DNA from: Agrobacterium salinitolerans
Lineage (GTDB): Bacteria > Pseudomonadota > Alphaproteobacteria > Rhizobiales > Rhizobiaceae
Reading direction: 5' to 3'
NCBI RefSeq assembly: GCF_002008225.1
Contig: NZ_MRDH01000022.1
Location: 48,669-112,668, forward strand
DNA length: 64,000 nucleotides
The translations under genes were made by a program, and so were the position numbers. The notes beneath the pieces are model-generated. The model made no database searches, was not told where the DNA came from, and saw only the letters and a program-made list of their open reading frames with translations. Positions 19,280-30,111 of the stretch are shown piece after piece. Position 1 is the stretch's first letter, and each line of letters begins with the position of its first letter.

Positions 19280-20308
19280 TCAAAGGCTTTCAGGAACCCA
19301 CAGATGGGCGGGTACAAACCGCTGTCCCGGCGTTTCCGCCATGCCATGTTCGATGCTGTGGACCATGGTGGCGATGAGATCTGTGCATAATTCGCGAAGC
19401 GGCGTCTGGAATATGCCGCTGATACGCTTTTCCAGCAACGCCTGACGGGATTCGGGCGTCAGTTCATTCACAAGACAGACGATGGCCTCCTGCCGGTTTT
19501 CCTGCTGCAGGGCCTCGATGACGCCTTCCATGCCGCCGCCGATGCAATAGATGCCGACCAGATCCTTATGCTTGGCGATGGTGTCCATCACCAGCTCATA
19601 GGTCAGCCGCCGCGTTTCCAGCGTAATCAGTGCATCCATCACCTGGAATTCCGGCGAATATTCCCGCATATAGCTGCGAAAGCCGGTCTCGCGCAGCGAA
19701 TGACCGTGAAAACGGTGGCCGCCGAGCAGCAAAAGCACCTTGCCCCTGCTGCGCGCCAGCCGCGAGATCATCCAGGCCGCCGTGCGTCCCACTTTCATAT
19801 TGTTGGCGCCGAGATAAGCTTCCCGCACCCCCTGCGCGAAATCCGAAAGCAGCGAAAATGTCGGAATGCCCTTCGCCTTCAGTCCCTCGACGGCGGCGGT
19901 GACATCGTGATGGTCCGGCCCCGTGGCCGCTACGGCCTGCACGCGGCCCTTCATGCCCGTCAGAAGGGCCGCAAGCTCGCTCGGCTCGCCCGACTGGGCA
20001 AATTCAATGCGCAGATTGAGATGGCGATCCCGGACGTTGCGCACCGCAAGCTCCAGCTCATCGGCAAAGGTCTGGTAGAAGGCGTGCCGTTCCTTGCGCA
20101 GGATGATGCCGAGACTATAAGACGGCAGATCGGCCAGCATGCGCCGGCGAATGATGTTGGCTGCGTGAAAACCGATCTTCTCCGCCGCCTCGAACACCCG
20201 CCGCGCGGTTTCCTCCCGCACCGGCAGCCGGCCGTTCAGCACCCGGTCGACTGTGGCGACGCTGACGCCGGCGGCTGTCGCAACATTTGTGATGGTCGGA
20301 CGTTTCAT
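19280..20308 (-). CDS. LacI-family transcriptional regulator
   Basis: A 342-residue regulator. ATG 20308 is used because the LacI headpiece begins at once (KRPTITNVATAAGVSVATVD, then RVLNGRLPV). The effector domain is RbsB-like (LGIILRKERHAFYQTFADEL to GIYCIGGGMEGVIEAL), of the branch that senses cyclitols or pentoses. It lies upstream of, and in line with, the binding-protein and catabolic genes it presumably represses. An imperfect palindrome TCACG-GAT-CGTGA at 20357-20369 upstream may be an autoregulatory site. Confidence 0.85.
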   Translation of the reverse strand: MKRPTITNVATAAGVSVATVDRVLNGRLPVREETARRVFEAAEKIGFHAANIIRRRMLADLPSYSLGIILRKERHAFYQTFADELELAVRNVRDRHLNLRIEFAQSGEPSELAALLTGMKGRVQAVAATGPDHHDVTAAVEGLKAKGIPTFSLLSDFAQGVREAYLGANNMKVGRTAAWMISRLARSRGKVLLLLGGHRFHGHSLRETGFRSYMREYSPEFQVMDALITLETRRLTYELVMDTIAKHKDLVGIYCIGGGMEGVIEALQQENRQEAIVCLVNELTPESRQALLEKRISGIFQTPLRELCTDLIATMVHSIEHGMAETPGQRFVPAHLWVPESL

Positions 20309-20472
20309 GCTGGCACCCGCATACGGAAAGATTCCTGTCATATCTCGCAAAACATGTCACGGATCGTGAAGTAATCCAACATGGGTGAAGGGATATGGCA
20401 TCGAGTGCTTCATCGTAATCAGGCCAGAGCTACACCGCAGGGCCGACTTGCCTGGTCCAGTGCGCTCCTCCC

Positions 20473-20587
20473 CTCATCTCTGTGCTTGTCACAGAGATCC
20501 AGCCAGCCCAAGTCCTTGGGCTGAGAAGAGTCCTTTCGCCGCGCAGACGCGCGTCGGCCGGATTCCTGTGACAAGCACAGGACTGAG
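20473..20587. repeat. MITE-like palindromic intergenic element
   Basis: About 115 bases bounded by 31-base imperfect terminal inverted repeats (20473-20503 and 20557-20587, 25 of 31 positions matching by eye). Internal hairpins are CAGCCCAAG/CTTGGGCTG (20504-20523) and ATCTCTGTG/CACAGAGAT (20476-20498). It carries no gene and fills most of the gap between the LacI gene and pcaF. A related half-copy occurs at 58643-58675. Confidence 0.7.
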
Positions 20588-20716
20588 AAGGCCGGGATAT
20601 GTCAGAGCGAGATAATCACCCAGCCGCCGAGTAGCCTGAATGACCACTGTCACACGTAAAGAAACTGCGGCAGCGGCATTCGCACCCTTTTCACGATGCA
20701 GAATGCCGCCAAACAA

Positions 20717-21922
20717 TCAGACCCGCTCCAGTGCCACGGCAATACCCTGCCCGACGCCGATGCACATGGTGGCGAGCGCAAGACGTTTGCCGGTCAGCGA
20801 AAGTTCGAGCGCCGCCGTGCCGGCGATGCGGGCGCCGGACATGCCAAGCGGATGGCCAAGCGCGATCGCACCGCCATTGGCATTCACCCGCGCATCGTCA
20901 TGCGCAATGCCGAGCTGGCGTAGCGTCGCGAGACCCTGGCTGGCGAAAGCCTCGTTCAGCTCGATCACGTCCAGCTGTTCCTGCTTCAGCCCGAGCCGGG
21001 CCAGCAGCTTTGCGGAGGCCGGCGCCGGGCCGATCCCCATGATCCGCGGCGGAACGCCGGCGGCGGCGCCGCCGAGAATGCGGGCAATCGGCGTCAGCCC
21101 GTATTTTCTCGCAGCTTTCGCCGATGCGACGATGAGTGCGGCAGCACCGTCATTGACGCCAGACGCATTGCCTGCCGTCACGGTCGCACCATCGCGTTTG
21201 TTAACCGGCTTCAGCTTCGCCAGCGCTTCAAGGCTTGTGGCCCGAGGATGCTCATCCTTCGATACCACCAGAGGATCGCCCTTGCGCTGCGGGATGGAGA
21301 CGGACACGATTTCTCTGTCAAGACGACCATTGGCCTGCGCGTCAGCCGCCTTCTGCTGGCTGCGAACGGCGAAGGCGTCCTGATCCTCTCGGGAGACCTG
21401 ATAGTCAATGGCGACGTTATCGCCAGTCTCCGGCATGGAATCGACGCCATATTGCGCCTTCATCAACGGGTTGATGAAACGCCAGCCAATGGTGGTGTCG
21501 TAGATTTCGGCATTGCGCGAAAAGGCGCTCTCCGCCTTGGGCAGCACGAACGGCGCGCGGCTCATGCTTTCCACGCCGCCGGCGATCATCAATTCCGCCT
21601 CGCCTGATTTCACGGCGCGGGCGGCTGTGATGAGGGCATCCATGCCCGAGCCGCACAGGCGGTTCATGGTCGTGCCGGTGATCGAGACCGGCAGGCCGGC
21701 CAGAAGCAGCGACATGCGTGCGACGTTGCGGTTATCCTCTCCCGCCTGGTTGGCGCAGCCGAAGATCACATCTTCGACCGCTTCCCAGTCGACGGACGGG
21801 TTGCGCTCGACGAGCGCCTTCAAGGGGATCGCACCGAGATCGTCGGCTCGCACCGAAGAAAGCGCGCCGCCGAAGCGGCCGATGGGCGTGCGGATATAGT
21901 CGCAGATGAATGCGTCGGTCAT
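20717..21922 (-). CDS. pcaF: 3-oxoadipyl-CoA thiolase
   Basis: A 401-residue thiolase that splits beta-ketoadipyl-CoA into succinyl-CoA and acetyl-CoA, the last step of the beta-ketoadipate pathway. ATG 21922 is chosen (MTDAFICDYIRTPIGRFGGA). The acyl-accepting Cys90 lies in MNRLCGSGMDA; NEAFA, the GGAIALGHPLG histidine and the second cysteine in CIGVGQG complete the active site. It is third in the pcaIJF operon, 10 bases after pcaJ, and the order and context separate it from general acetyl-CoA acetyltransferases. Confidence 0.93.
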   Translation of the reverse strand: MTDAFICDYIRTPIGRFGGALSSVRADDLGAIPLKALVERNPSVDWEAVEDVIFGCANQAGEDNRNVARMSLLLAGLPVSITGTTMNRLCGSGMDALITAARAVKSGEAELMIAGGVESMSRAPFVLPKAESAFSRNAEIYDTTIGWRFINPLMKAQYGVDSMPETGDNVAIDYQVSREDQDAFAVRSQQKAADAQANGRLDREIVSVSIPQRKGDPLVVSKDEHPRATSLEALAKLKPVNKRDGATVTAGNASGVNDGAAALIVASAKAARKYGLTPIARILGGAAAGVPPRIMGIGPAPASAKLLARLGLKQEQLDVIELNEAFASQGLATLRQLGIAHDDARVNANGGAIALGHPLGMSGARIAGTAALELSLTGKRLALATMCIGVGQGIAVALERV

Positions 21923-21932
21923 CGGTTTTTCC

Positions 21933-22628
21933 TCAAAGTTCCGGGGCGACGAGATCGGCAACCTCGCCATCGACCGCCAAAGGCGCGCCGGTCATGGCCT
22001 GAAGCGCTTCGAAGGTGATGCCCGGCAGCTTTTCGCGCAGCACGAAGCGGCCTTCAACGATGTCGATCACGGCGTGGCTGGTGTAGACACGGGTGATGCA
22101 GCCGACGCCGGTCAGCGGGAAGGAGCAGGCTTCCACCAGCTTCGGCTTGCCGTCCTTGGTCACATGTTCGGTGATGACGAAGACCTGCTTGGCGCCATGC
22201 ACCAGATCCATCGCGCCGCCGACGGCCGGCACGCCCTTGGAGCCGACGCGCCAATTGGCGAGATCACCATTCTGCGCCACCTGATAGGCCCCGAGGATAG
22301 CCACATCCAGATGCCCGCCGCGCACCATGGCGAAGCTGTCGGCATGGTGGAAGAATGCCGCGCCCGGCTTCAGCGTCACGGCTTTCTTGCCGGCATTGAT
22401 GAGGTTCCAGTCTTCTTCGCCTTCCGGCGGCGCCTCGCCGAAATTCAGGATGCCGTTTTCGGTATGGAAAATCGCCTGACGGCCGGGCGGCTGGTAACGC
22501 GCCACCATTTCGGGAAAGCCAATACCGAGATTGACATAAGCGCCGTCCTCGATGTCCTGCGCCGCGCGCCAGGCGATCTGGGCGTTGGAAAGCTTGATGT
22601 CTTCGCGGGTGTCGATGGTCGTGGTCAT
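21933..22628 (-). CDS. pcaJ: 3-oxoadipate CoA-transferase subunit B
   Basis: A 231-residue beta subunit of the transferase that moves CoA from succinyl-CoA to 3-oxoadipate. The catalytic glutamate is Glu57 in FHTENGILNFG, and VNLGIGFPEMVARY is the typical N-terminal motif. ATG 22628 overlaps the pcaI stop by 4 bases (ATGA), so the subunits are translationally coupled. Confidence 0.93.
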   Translation of the reverse strand: MTTTIDTREDIKLSNAQIAWRAAQDIEDGAYVNLGIGFPEMVARYQPPGRQAIFHTENGILNFGEAPPEGEEDWNLINAGKKAVTLKPGAAFFHHADSFAMVRGGHLDVAILGAYQVAQNGDLANWRVGSKGVPAVGGAMDLVHGAKQVFVITEHVTKDGKPKLVEACSFPLTGVGCITRVYTSHAVIDIVEGRFVLREKLPGITFEALQAMTGAPLAVDGEVADLVAPEL

Positions 22629-23332
22629 GCGTAGGCTACTCCGGCGCGAATGAGGACTTCTTCCTGTTGCGGATCGGGGATTTCGACGATGCCGTTCACG
22701 AAAATGCCTGGTGTGACGACATGCTCCGGATCGATCTCGCCGGCTTTGACGATCTTCGAGACCTGCGCGATGGTGGTCTTTGCCGCCATGCACATTAGCG
22801 GGTTAAAATTGCGGCCCGCCTTATTGTAGGTGAGGTTGCCATAGGTATCGCCAAGCTCCGCCTTAACGATAGCGAAATCCGCCTTCAGCCATCGCTCCTG
22901 CACGTATGAGCGACCGTCGAACTCCGCGATGACCTTGCCTTGCGCCAGTTCCGTGCCAAAGCCGGTCGGGGTGTAGAACGCCGGAATGCCAGCGCCGCCA
23001 GCGCGAATGCGCTCGGCAAGCGTGCCCTGCGGCACCAGTTCCAGCTCGATTTCGCCAGCCAGATACCGGTCGGTGAAAGCGCGCGGATCGGACGAGCGCG
23101 GGAAGGAGCAGATCATCTTTTTGACCATGCCGGCATCGATCATTGCGGCGATGCCGATGCGGCCATTGCCGGCATTGTTGTTGATGACCGTCAGGTTCTT
23201 TGGGCCCTTGTCGATCAGTGCGTGGATCAATTCGATAGGCGCGCCGGAGCCGCCGAAACCGCCGATCATGATCGTCGCACCATCGCCGATGCCGGCAAGC
23301 GCCTCTTTAGCGCTCTTAATTGTCTTGTCCAT
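22625..23332 (-). CDS. pcaI: 3-oxoadipate CoA-transferase subunit A
   Basis: A 235-residue alpha subunit partnering PcaJ. ATG 23332 (MDKTIKSAKEALAGIGDGAT) fits the family; the longer frame upstream is not conserved. The glycine-rich CoA-site loop is MIGGFGGSGAP, and NNAGNGRIG follows. It is first in pcaIJF and divergent from pcaR across 139 bases that hold PcaR-type sites. Confidence 0.93.
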   Translation of the reverse strand: MDKTIKSAKEALAGIGDGATIMIGGFGGSGAPIELIHALIDKGPKNLTVINNNAGNGRIGIAAMIDAGMVKKMICSFPRSSDPRAFTDRYLAGEIELELVPQGTLAERIRAGGAGIPAFYTPTGFGTELAQGKVIAEFDGRSYVQERWLKADFAIVKAELGDTYGNLTYNKAGRNFNPLMCMAAKTTIAQVSKIVKAGEIDPEHVVTPGIFVNGIVEIPDPQQEEVLIRAGVAYA

Positions 23333-23423
23333 TCTCAAAACCTCCATCCAGCCGAGCGGATGGAACCCGCAAGGCTGCCTGACCGTGAGGTAAATCCGAA
23401 ACCACCTCGACGGCAAGGATTTT

Positions 23424-23456
23424 GTGCGTTATATGATTTTTGTTCGTATATCGCAC
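23424..23456. promoter_or_regulatory. PcaR-type operator between pcaI and pcaR
   Basis: GTTCGTATATCGCAC at 23442-23456 differs at two positions from the 15-base site I recall for Pseudomonas putida PcaR (GTTCGATAATCGCAC). A second copy in opposite orientation begins GTGCGTTATAT at 23424. The pair lies just before the pcaR start and within the divergent pcaI promoter region, so it could control both genes. Confidence 0.65.
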
Positions 23457-23471
23457 ACACGGAGCTAGGAC

Positions 23472-24233
23472 ATGGCCGTCAGCGAAAGAGACATGATGGG
23501 TGGTCTTGCCAAGGGATTGCGGGTGATCGAGGCCTTCAGCGCCGAACGGCCGCGCCTGTCGATCTCTGACGCCGCCGAGATCGCCGGGCTGGACCGAGCC
23601 ACGACGCGGCGTTGTTTGCTGACTCTTTCGGAGCTTGGCTATGCGGCCTATGACGGCAAGTTCTTCACCGTGACGCCGAAAGTCCTGCGGCTCGGCACCG
23701 GCTGTTTGGCCACCATGCCGCTTCCGAAGATCGTCCAGCCGCTGCTCGACCGATTGTCGGAGGAGATCGGCCAGAGCACCTCCGTTTCCATCCTGGACGA
23801 GACCGAAATCGTTTATGTGGCGCGTGCCGCTCAGCAGCGGGTGATGTCGATCGCGCTGATGCCGGGGTCGCGCCTGCCGGCCTATTGCACCTCCATGGGC
23901 CGGGTTCTGCTTTCGGCGCAGATGGCCGAGCGGCAGCGCGCCATTCTCGAGGCCTCCAGGCGGGTGGCACGCACGGAAAAGACGATCACCAGGTTGGACG
24001 CACTGCTCGCGGAAATCGAGGTCACCGGCCATCGCGGCTATGCGCTGATCGATCAGGAGGTCGAGATCGGCCTTCGCTCCATCGCCGTTCCGCTGAAAAG
24101 CGTGCGCGGCCAGACGGTTGCCGCCCTTAATGTCGGGCTTGCCGCCTCGGTCGCCTCGATGGAGGATCTGGTGGAGCGATATCTACCCGCCCTACTTGCC
24201 GTTCAGCGCGAACTGGCAAGAATGCTGGTCTGA
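23472..24233 (+). CDS. pcaR: IclR-family regulator of the beta-ketoadipate pathway
   Basis: A 253-residue regulator with an N-terminal winged HTH (LSISDAAEIAGLDRATTRRC) and an IclR effector domain (IGQSTSVSILDETEIVYVAR, PAYCTSMGRVLLS). PcaR activates pcaIJ in response to beta-ketoadipate in known systems. Here it is divergent from pcaIJF with operator-like sites between. Its 3' end overlaps the convergent pobR gene by 31 bases. Confidence 0.9.
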   Translation: MAVSERDMMGGLAKGLRVIEAFSAERPRLSISDAAEIAGLDRATTRRCLLTLSELGYAAYDGKFFTVTPKVLRLGTGCLATMPLPKIVQPLLDRLSEEIGQSTSVSILDETEIVYVARAAQQRVMSIALMPGSRLPAYCTSMGRVLLSAQMAERQRAILEASRRVARTEKTITRLDALLAEIEVTGHRGYALIDQEVEIGLRSIAVPLKSVRGQTVAALNVGLAASVASMEDLVERYLPALLAVQRELARMLV

Positions 24234-25126
24234 AGCGGCACCTGCCGCGCGCCGGAATCCCCCATTTTCCGCTGCTCCGCCAGCCGCCAGGCACGCGGGG
24301 TCATGCCGGTCTCGCGCTTGAAGAACCGGTTGAAATAGGCCGGATCGGCAAAACCCAGCCCCTCGGCGATCATCTGCACGCTCGAAACGGTAAAGATCAG
24401 TTCCTGCTGGGCGATCTCGATCTGGCGTTTGGCGATCAGCCGCTGCAGGCTGAGGCCGGAAACGGAACGGACCAGACGATTAAGGTGGGTTTCGGAAACA
24501 CCGAGCTTCCCGGCATAAAACCCGGCTTTCTGCGGCTCGCGGATATGACGGGCGATCAGCGACAGCAGCCGTTCAAAACGCTGCTCGGCCAAGCCTTCGC
24601 CGCTGGTTTCCAGAAGCGGCCGCGCCGCCCGTACAAGAAGCGTGACGACGGTGGCGAGCTGCCCTTCGATCATCGCGTCGCGACCGGTCTCGCGGGCCTC
24701 ATATTCCGCGGATATCCGTTCAAACCCGCTGCGCAGGCAGTCTTTCTCGGCAAAATTCAGCAGGGGCACAAGCACCGGCTGCTGGAAATTCCGCAGCAAC
24801 AGCGCCTGCACCGATGCAGGCAGCGCCCCGGGCAGCATGGTGACGATGACTCCGCCGATATCTCGGGAAAAACGGAAGCCATGTTCGAACCCCGGCGGCA
24901 CGATGATGGCGACCGGCGGGCGGATCGGCTCGACACGACCGTCGAGCAACGCATCGCCCTCGCCACCGAAAATGTACAAGATTTGCAGAAAGGCGGAATG
25001 CCGGTGCAGACCGATTTCAAAGCGATGCAGGCTGCTTCGCGAAAAAAGCGTCTCGCAATGGAAGCGAAAATCGGTGCCTTGTATGGCTTCTTCGCCATAA
25101 AGCCCTTCACTGGCAGTCAACCGCAT
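24203..25126 (-). CDS. pobR: AraC-family regulator of pobA
   Basis: A 307-residue regulator. A cupin-like sensor region occupies the N-terminal half (HRHSAFLQILYIFGGEGDAL, VPPGFEHGF), and two AraC helix-turn-helices the C-terminal part (AGKLGVSETHLNRLVRSVSG; MIAEGLGFADPAYFNRFFKR). It is divergent from pobA over 116 bases, the classic arrangement for the 4-hydroxybenzoate-responsive AraC-type PobR of rhizobia. The other end overlaps pcaR tail to tail. Confidence 0.88.
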   Translation of the reverse strand: MRLTASEGLYGEEAIQGTDFRFHCETLFSRSSLHRFEIGLHRHSAFLQILYIFGGEGDALLDGRVEPIRPPVAIIVPPGFEHGFRFSRDIGGVIVTMLPGALPASVQALLLRNFQQPVLVPLLNFAEKDCLRSGFERISAEYEARETGRDAMIEGQLATVVTLLVRAARPLLETSGEGLAEQRFERLLSLIARHIREPQKAGFYAGKLGVSETHLNRLVRSVSGLSLQRLIAKRQIEIAQQELIFTVSSVQMIAEGLGFADPAYFNRFFKRETGMTPRAWRLAEQRKMGDSGARQVPLQTSILASSR

Positions 25127-25188
25127 CTCACCACATTCCTTCGCATGATGGTCGGATTGTGCAATTTACCGGCCGGAAAGTCCATTGA

Positions 25189-27353
<2,165 letters not shown>

Positions 27354-27360
27354 CGCTCAT

Positions 27361-27376
27361 ATAATCCAGTGGTTAT
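27361..27376. promoter_or_regulatory. PcaQ box before pcaD
   Basis: ATAATC-CAGT-GGTTAT is an inverted repeat close to the rhizobial PcaQ consensus as I recall it (ATAACC-N4-GGTTAA). It lies between the divergent pcaQ and pcaD starts. Confidence 0.75.
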
Positions 27377-27447
27377 GATTTTCATCGATAATGTCATTTT
27401 ACTTAACCGGAACCCGCTTGCAATATCCCCGGCAGGAGGAGCACATC

Positions 27448-28245
27448 ATGCATTTTCTGCGCTGCGGCGAGACGGTGATCCATTATCACGTCAAGGGATT
27501 GGACACAGGCAAGCCGGTCGTCGCCTTCATCAATTCGCTCGGCACGGATTTCCGCATATGGGATGCGGTGATTGAAGCGCTTGGCGATGATTATGCCTAT
27601 GTGCTGCACGACAAGCGCGGCCATGGGCTTTCCGATGTCGGGCAGCCGCCCTATTCCATCGACGATCACGCCGGCGATCTGATCGCACTCCTCGATCATC
27701 TTGGCGTGAAGAGCGCGATCATCTGGGGCCTGTCGGTCGGCGGCCTGATTGCGCAGGGGATTTATGCCCGCCGTCCCGATCTGGTGCGCGCGCTCATACT
27801 CAGCAACACCGCACACAGGATCGGCACGGCCGAGATGTGGAACGCCCGCATCGACAAGATCGCCGCAGACGGCCTCGTCTCGCTGGTCGATCCCGTCATG
27901 GAGCGTTGGTTTACACCCGCCTTCCGTCAGCCTGACAACGCCGTCTATGCAGGCGCGCGCAATATGCTTTCGCAACAGCCGGAGGCCGGTTACAGCGGCA
28001 CGTGTGCGGCCATCCGCGATGCGGATTTTACCGAAGAGGCCGGGCGCATCGCCGTGCCGACGCTTTGTGTCGCGGGCGATCAGGATGGCTCTACCCCGCC
28101 GGAACTGGTGCAATCGCTGGCCGGTCTCATTCCCCCAAGCCGCTTCGTCACCATTGCCGGCTGCGGCCATATTCCCTGCCTCGAACAGCCGCTCGTTTAC
28201 GCACAGGCGGCAGGCATTTTTCTCAATACCTTGCCGGAGCATTGA
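27448..28245 (+). CDS. pcaD: 3-oxoadipate enol-lactone hydrolase
   Basis: A 265-residue alpha/beta hydrolase that opens beta-ketoadipate enol-lactone. ATG 27448 follows GGAGGAGC. The nucleophile is Ser96 in WGLSVGGL; the acid lies in AGDQDGSTPP and the catalytic His in GCGHIPCLEQP. First gene of pcaDCHGB; a 3-base gap separates it from pcaC. Confidence 0.94.
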   Translation: MHFLRCGETVIHYHVKGLDTGKPVVAFINSLGTDFRIWDAVIEALGDDYAYVLHDKRGHGLSDVGQPPYSIDDHAGDLIALLDHLGVKSAIIWGLSVGGLIAQGIYARRPDLVRALILSNTAHRIGTAEMWNARIDKIAADGLVSLVDPVMERWFTPAFRQPDNAVYAGARNMLSQQPEAGYSGTCAAIRDADFTEEAGRIAVPTLCVAGDQDGSTPPELVQSLAGLIPPSRFVTIAGCGHIPCLEQPLVYAQAAGIFLNTLPEH

Positions 28246-28248
28246 CCG

Positions 28249-28683
28249 ATGGCGGACCATATCGACAAGAACGCAAGATTTGAACAGGGCATGAAGACCC
28301 GCCGCTCCGTACTCGGCGACGCCCATGTGGACCGGGCGCAGACCATGACGTCCGGTTTCGACCAGCCTTTCCAGCAGCTCATCACCGAAGCCGCCTGGGG
28401 AACGGTCTGGTCCGGCAACCACTGGACGAAGCGGGAGCGCTCGATGGTGACCATCGCCCTGCTCGCCGCCCTCGGGCAGGACGAGGAGCTGGCCATGCAT
28501 GTGCGCGCCACCGCCAATACCGGCGCCACCGAAGCGGATATTCGCGAGGCACTGCTGCATGTGGCGATCTATGCCGGCGTGCCCGCCGCCAACCACGCCT
28601 TCAAGATCGCCAAGCTTGCCCTGGCCGGTATGAAGGCCGATAGTTCCGCTGATAATTCTGGCGATGGGGAGGAGACGAAATGA
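28249..28683 (+). CDS. pcaC: 4-carboxymuconolactone decarboxylase
   Basis: A 144-residue AhpD-like decarboxylase converting gamma-carboxymuconolactone to the enol-lactone used by PcaD. Family regions are [40 protein letters not shown] and [19 protein letters not shown]. It stands alone here rather than fused to PcaD as in some actinobacteria. Its stop overlaps the pcaH start by 4 bases. Confidence 0.94.
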   Translation: MADHIDKNARFEQGMKTRRSVLGDAHVDRAQTMTSGFDQPFQQLITEAAWGTVWSGNHWTKRERSMVTIALLAALGQDEELAMHVRATANTGATEADIREALLHVAIYAGVPAANHAFKIAKLALAGMKADSSADNSGDGEETK

Positions 28684-29420
28684 GCAACCAACCGCCCGAA
28701 ACCGGGCCCTTCTTCGCGCGCAACCGCGATATTCATCCGCTCGCCTATGCGCCCGGCTACAAGACCTCGATCCTGCGCTCGCCGCAGCGCGCCCTGATTT
28801 CGCTTGAGGGCACCAAAAGCGAGATCACCGGCCCCGTTTTCGGCCATGGCATGCTCAACCCGCTGGATAACGACCTCATCCTCAACTATGCCCGCCCCGG
28901 CGAAATGCCTGTTGGCCCGCGCATTCTGGTCCACGGCCGGGTGCTGGACGAACGCGGCCGCGGCGTGGACGGCGCACTGGTGGAATTCTGGCAGGCCAAT
29001 GCCGGCGGCCGTTACCGCCACAAAAAGGAAAGTTACCTCGCCGCCATCGATCCGAATTTTGGCGGCGTCGGCCGCACGATCACGGATGAAAACGGCTATT
29101 ACTGGTTCAAGACCATCCAGCCCGGGGCTTATCCCTGGCCGAACGGCGTCAATGACTGGCGGCCGGCCCATATTCACTTCTCAGTCTTCGGCCACGGCTT
29201 TGCCCAGCGGCTGATTACCCAGATGTATTTCGAAGGCGATCCGCTGATCTGGAAATGTCCGATCGTGAAGACCATCCCCGATGAGGACGCGATCAAACGC
29301 CTGATCGCCCCGCTGGACATGAATGCGACGCTGCCGATGGACATGCTCGCCTACAAGTTCGATATCGTCCTGCGCGGCCGCCGCTCGACCCTTTTCGAAA
29401 ACCGCATGGAGGGAAACTGA
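28680..29420 (+). CDS. pcaH: Protocatechuate 3,4-dioxygenase beta subunit
   Basis: A 246-residue iron-bearing subunit of the enzyme that cleaves protocatechuate between its hydroxyls to 3-carboxymuconate. The non-haem iron ligands are visible: a Tyr in [11 protein letters not shown], a Tyr in [11 protein letters not shown] and the two His in [12 protein letters not shown] overlaps the pcaC stop. It forms the heteromer with PcaG. Confidence 0.95.
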   Translation: MSNQPPETGPFFARNRDIHPLAYAPGYKTSILRSPQRALISLEGTKSEITGPVFGHGMLNPLDNDLILNYARPGEMPVGPRILVHGRVLDERGRGVDGALVEFWQANAGGRYRHKKESYLAAIDPNFGGVGRTITDENGYYWFKTIQPGAYPWPNGVNDWRPAHIHFSVFGHGFAQRLITQMYFEGDPLIWKCPIVKTIPDEDAIKRLIAPLDMNATLPMDMLAYKFDIVLRGRRSTLFENRMEGN

Positions 29421-29422
29421 CC

Positions 29423-30043
29423 ATGGTTCAGCCGCTCAGCTATCTCAAGGAAACCGCCTCGCAGACGGCAGGCCCTTACGTGCATATCGGCTGCACGCCG
29501 AATTTCGTCGGCATTGAGGGCGTGTTCGAGCGGGATCTCGGTTCAGGTCCGCTTTATAACGACAAGGCCCGCGGCGAACGCATCAGCGTGCGCGGCACTG
29601 TCTATGACGGTGCGGGAATGGCGCTGAAGGACGCGCTGATCGAAATCTGGCAGGCCGATTGCGACGGTTATTACAACAGCCCCAGCGAAACGCGGGGCAA
29701 GGCCGATCCGAATTTCATCGGCTGGGGCCGTTCGCCCGGCGACATGGATACGGGCGAATTCGTCTTCGAGACGATCAAGCCTGGTACAGTGCCCTTCCGC
29801 GATGGCCGGCCGATGGCGCCGCACATCACCTTCTGGATCGTCGCCCGCGGCATCAATATAGGCCTGCAGACCCGCATGTATTTCCCGGAAGAACAGGAGG
29901 CCAATGCCGCCGACCCGGTTCTTGCCCGCATCGAGCAAAAAAGCCGCATCGCCACGCTTGTCGCCAAAAAGGAAGAAGGCAACGTTTATCGCTTCGATAT
30001 CCGTCTTCAGGGCGAAGGCGAAACCGTGTTTTTCGATATCTGA
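29423..30043 (+). CDS. pcaG: Protocatechuate 3,4-dioxygenase alpha subunit
   Basis: A 206-residue subunit homologous to PcaH but lacking the iron-site histidine pair; the matching position reads MAPHITFWIVARG. The N-terminal QTAGPYVHIG is a family marker. It begins 2 bases after pcaH. Confidence 0.94.
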   Translation: MVQPLSYLKETASQTAGPYVHIGCTPNFVGIEGVFERDLGSGPLYNDKARGERISVRGTVYDGAGMALKDALIEIWQADCDGYYNSPSETRGKADPNFIGWGRSPGDMDTGEFVFETIKPGTVPFRDGRPMAPHITFWIVARGINIGLQTRMYFPEEQEANAADPVLARIEQKSRIATLVAKKEEGNVYRFDIRLQGEGETVFFDI

Positions 30044-30111
30044 CGCATATCGCGCTAAGGTGTGCAGCGGTTTTGCGACGACGATATGCGCAAAAGAAAG
30101 CGAGACGGAAG

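Noticed and set aside
24240-24600. Frameshift at the pcaR/pobR junction
   Set aside because: Both proteins have normal length and motifs; the overlap of 31 bases is simply convergent coding.
27403-28596. 397-codon minus-strand frame opposite pcaD and pcaC
   Set aside because: It crosses a gene boundary of a conserved operon and lacks any domain.
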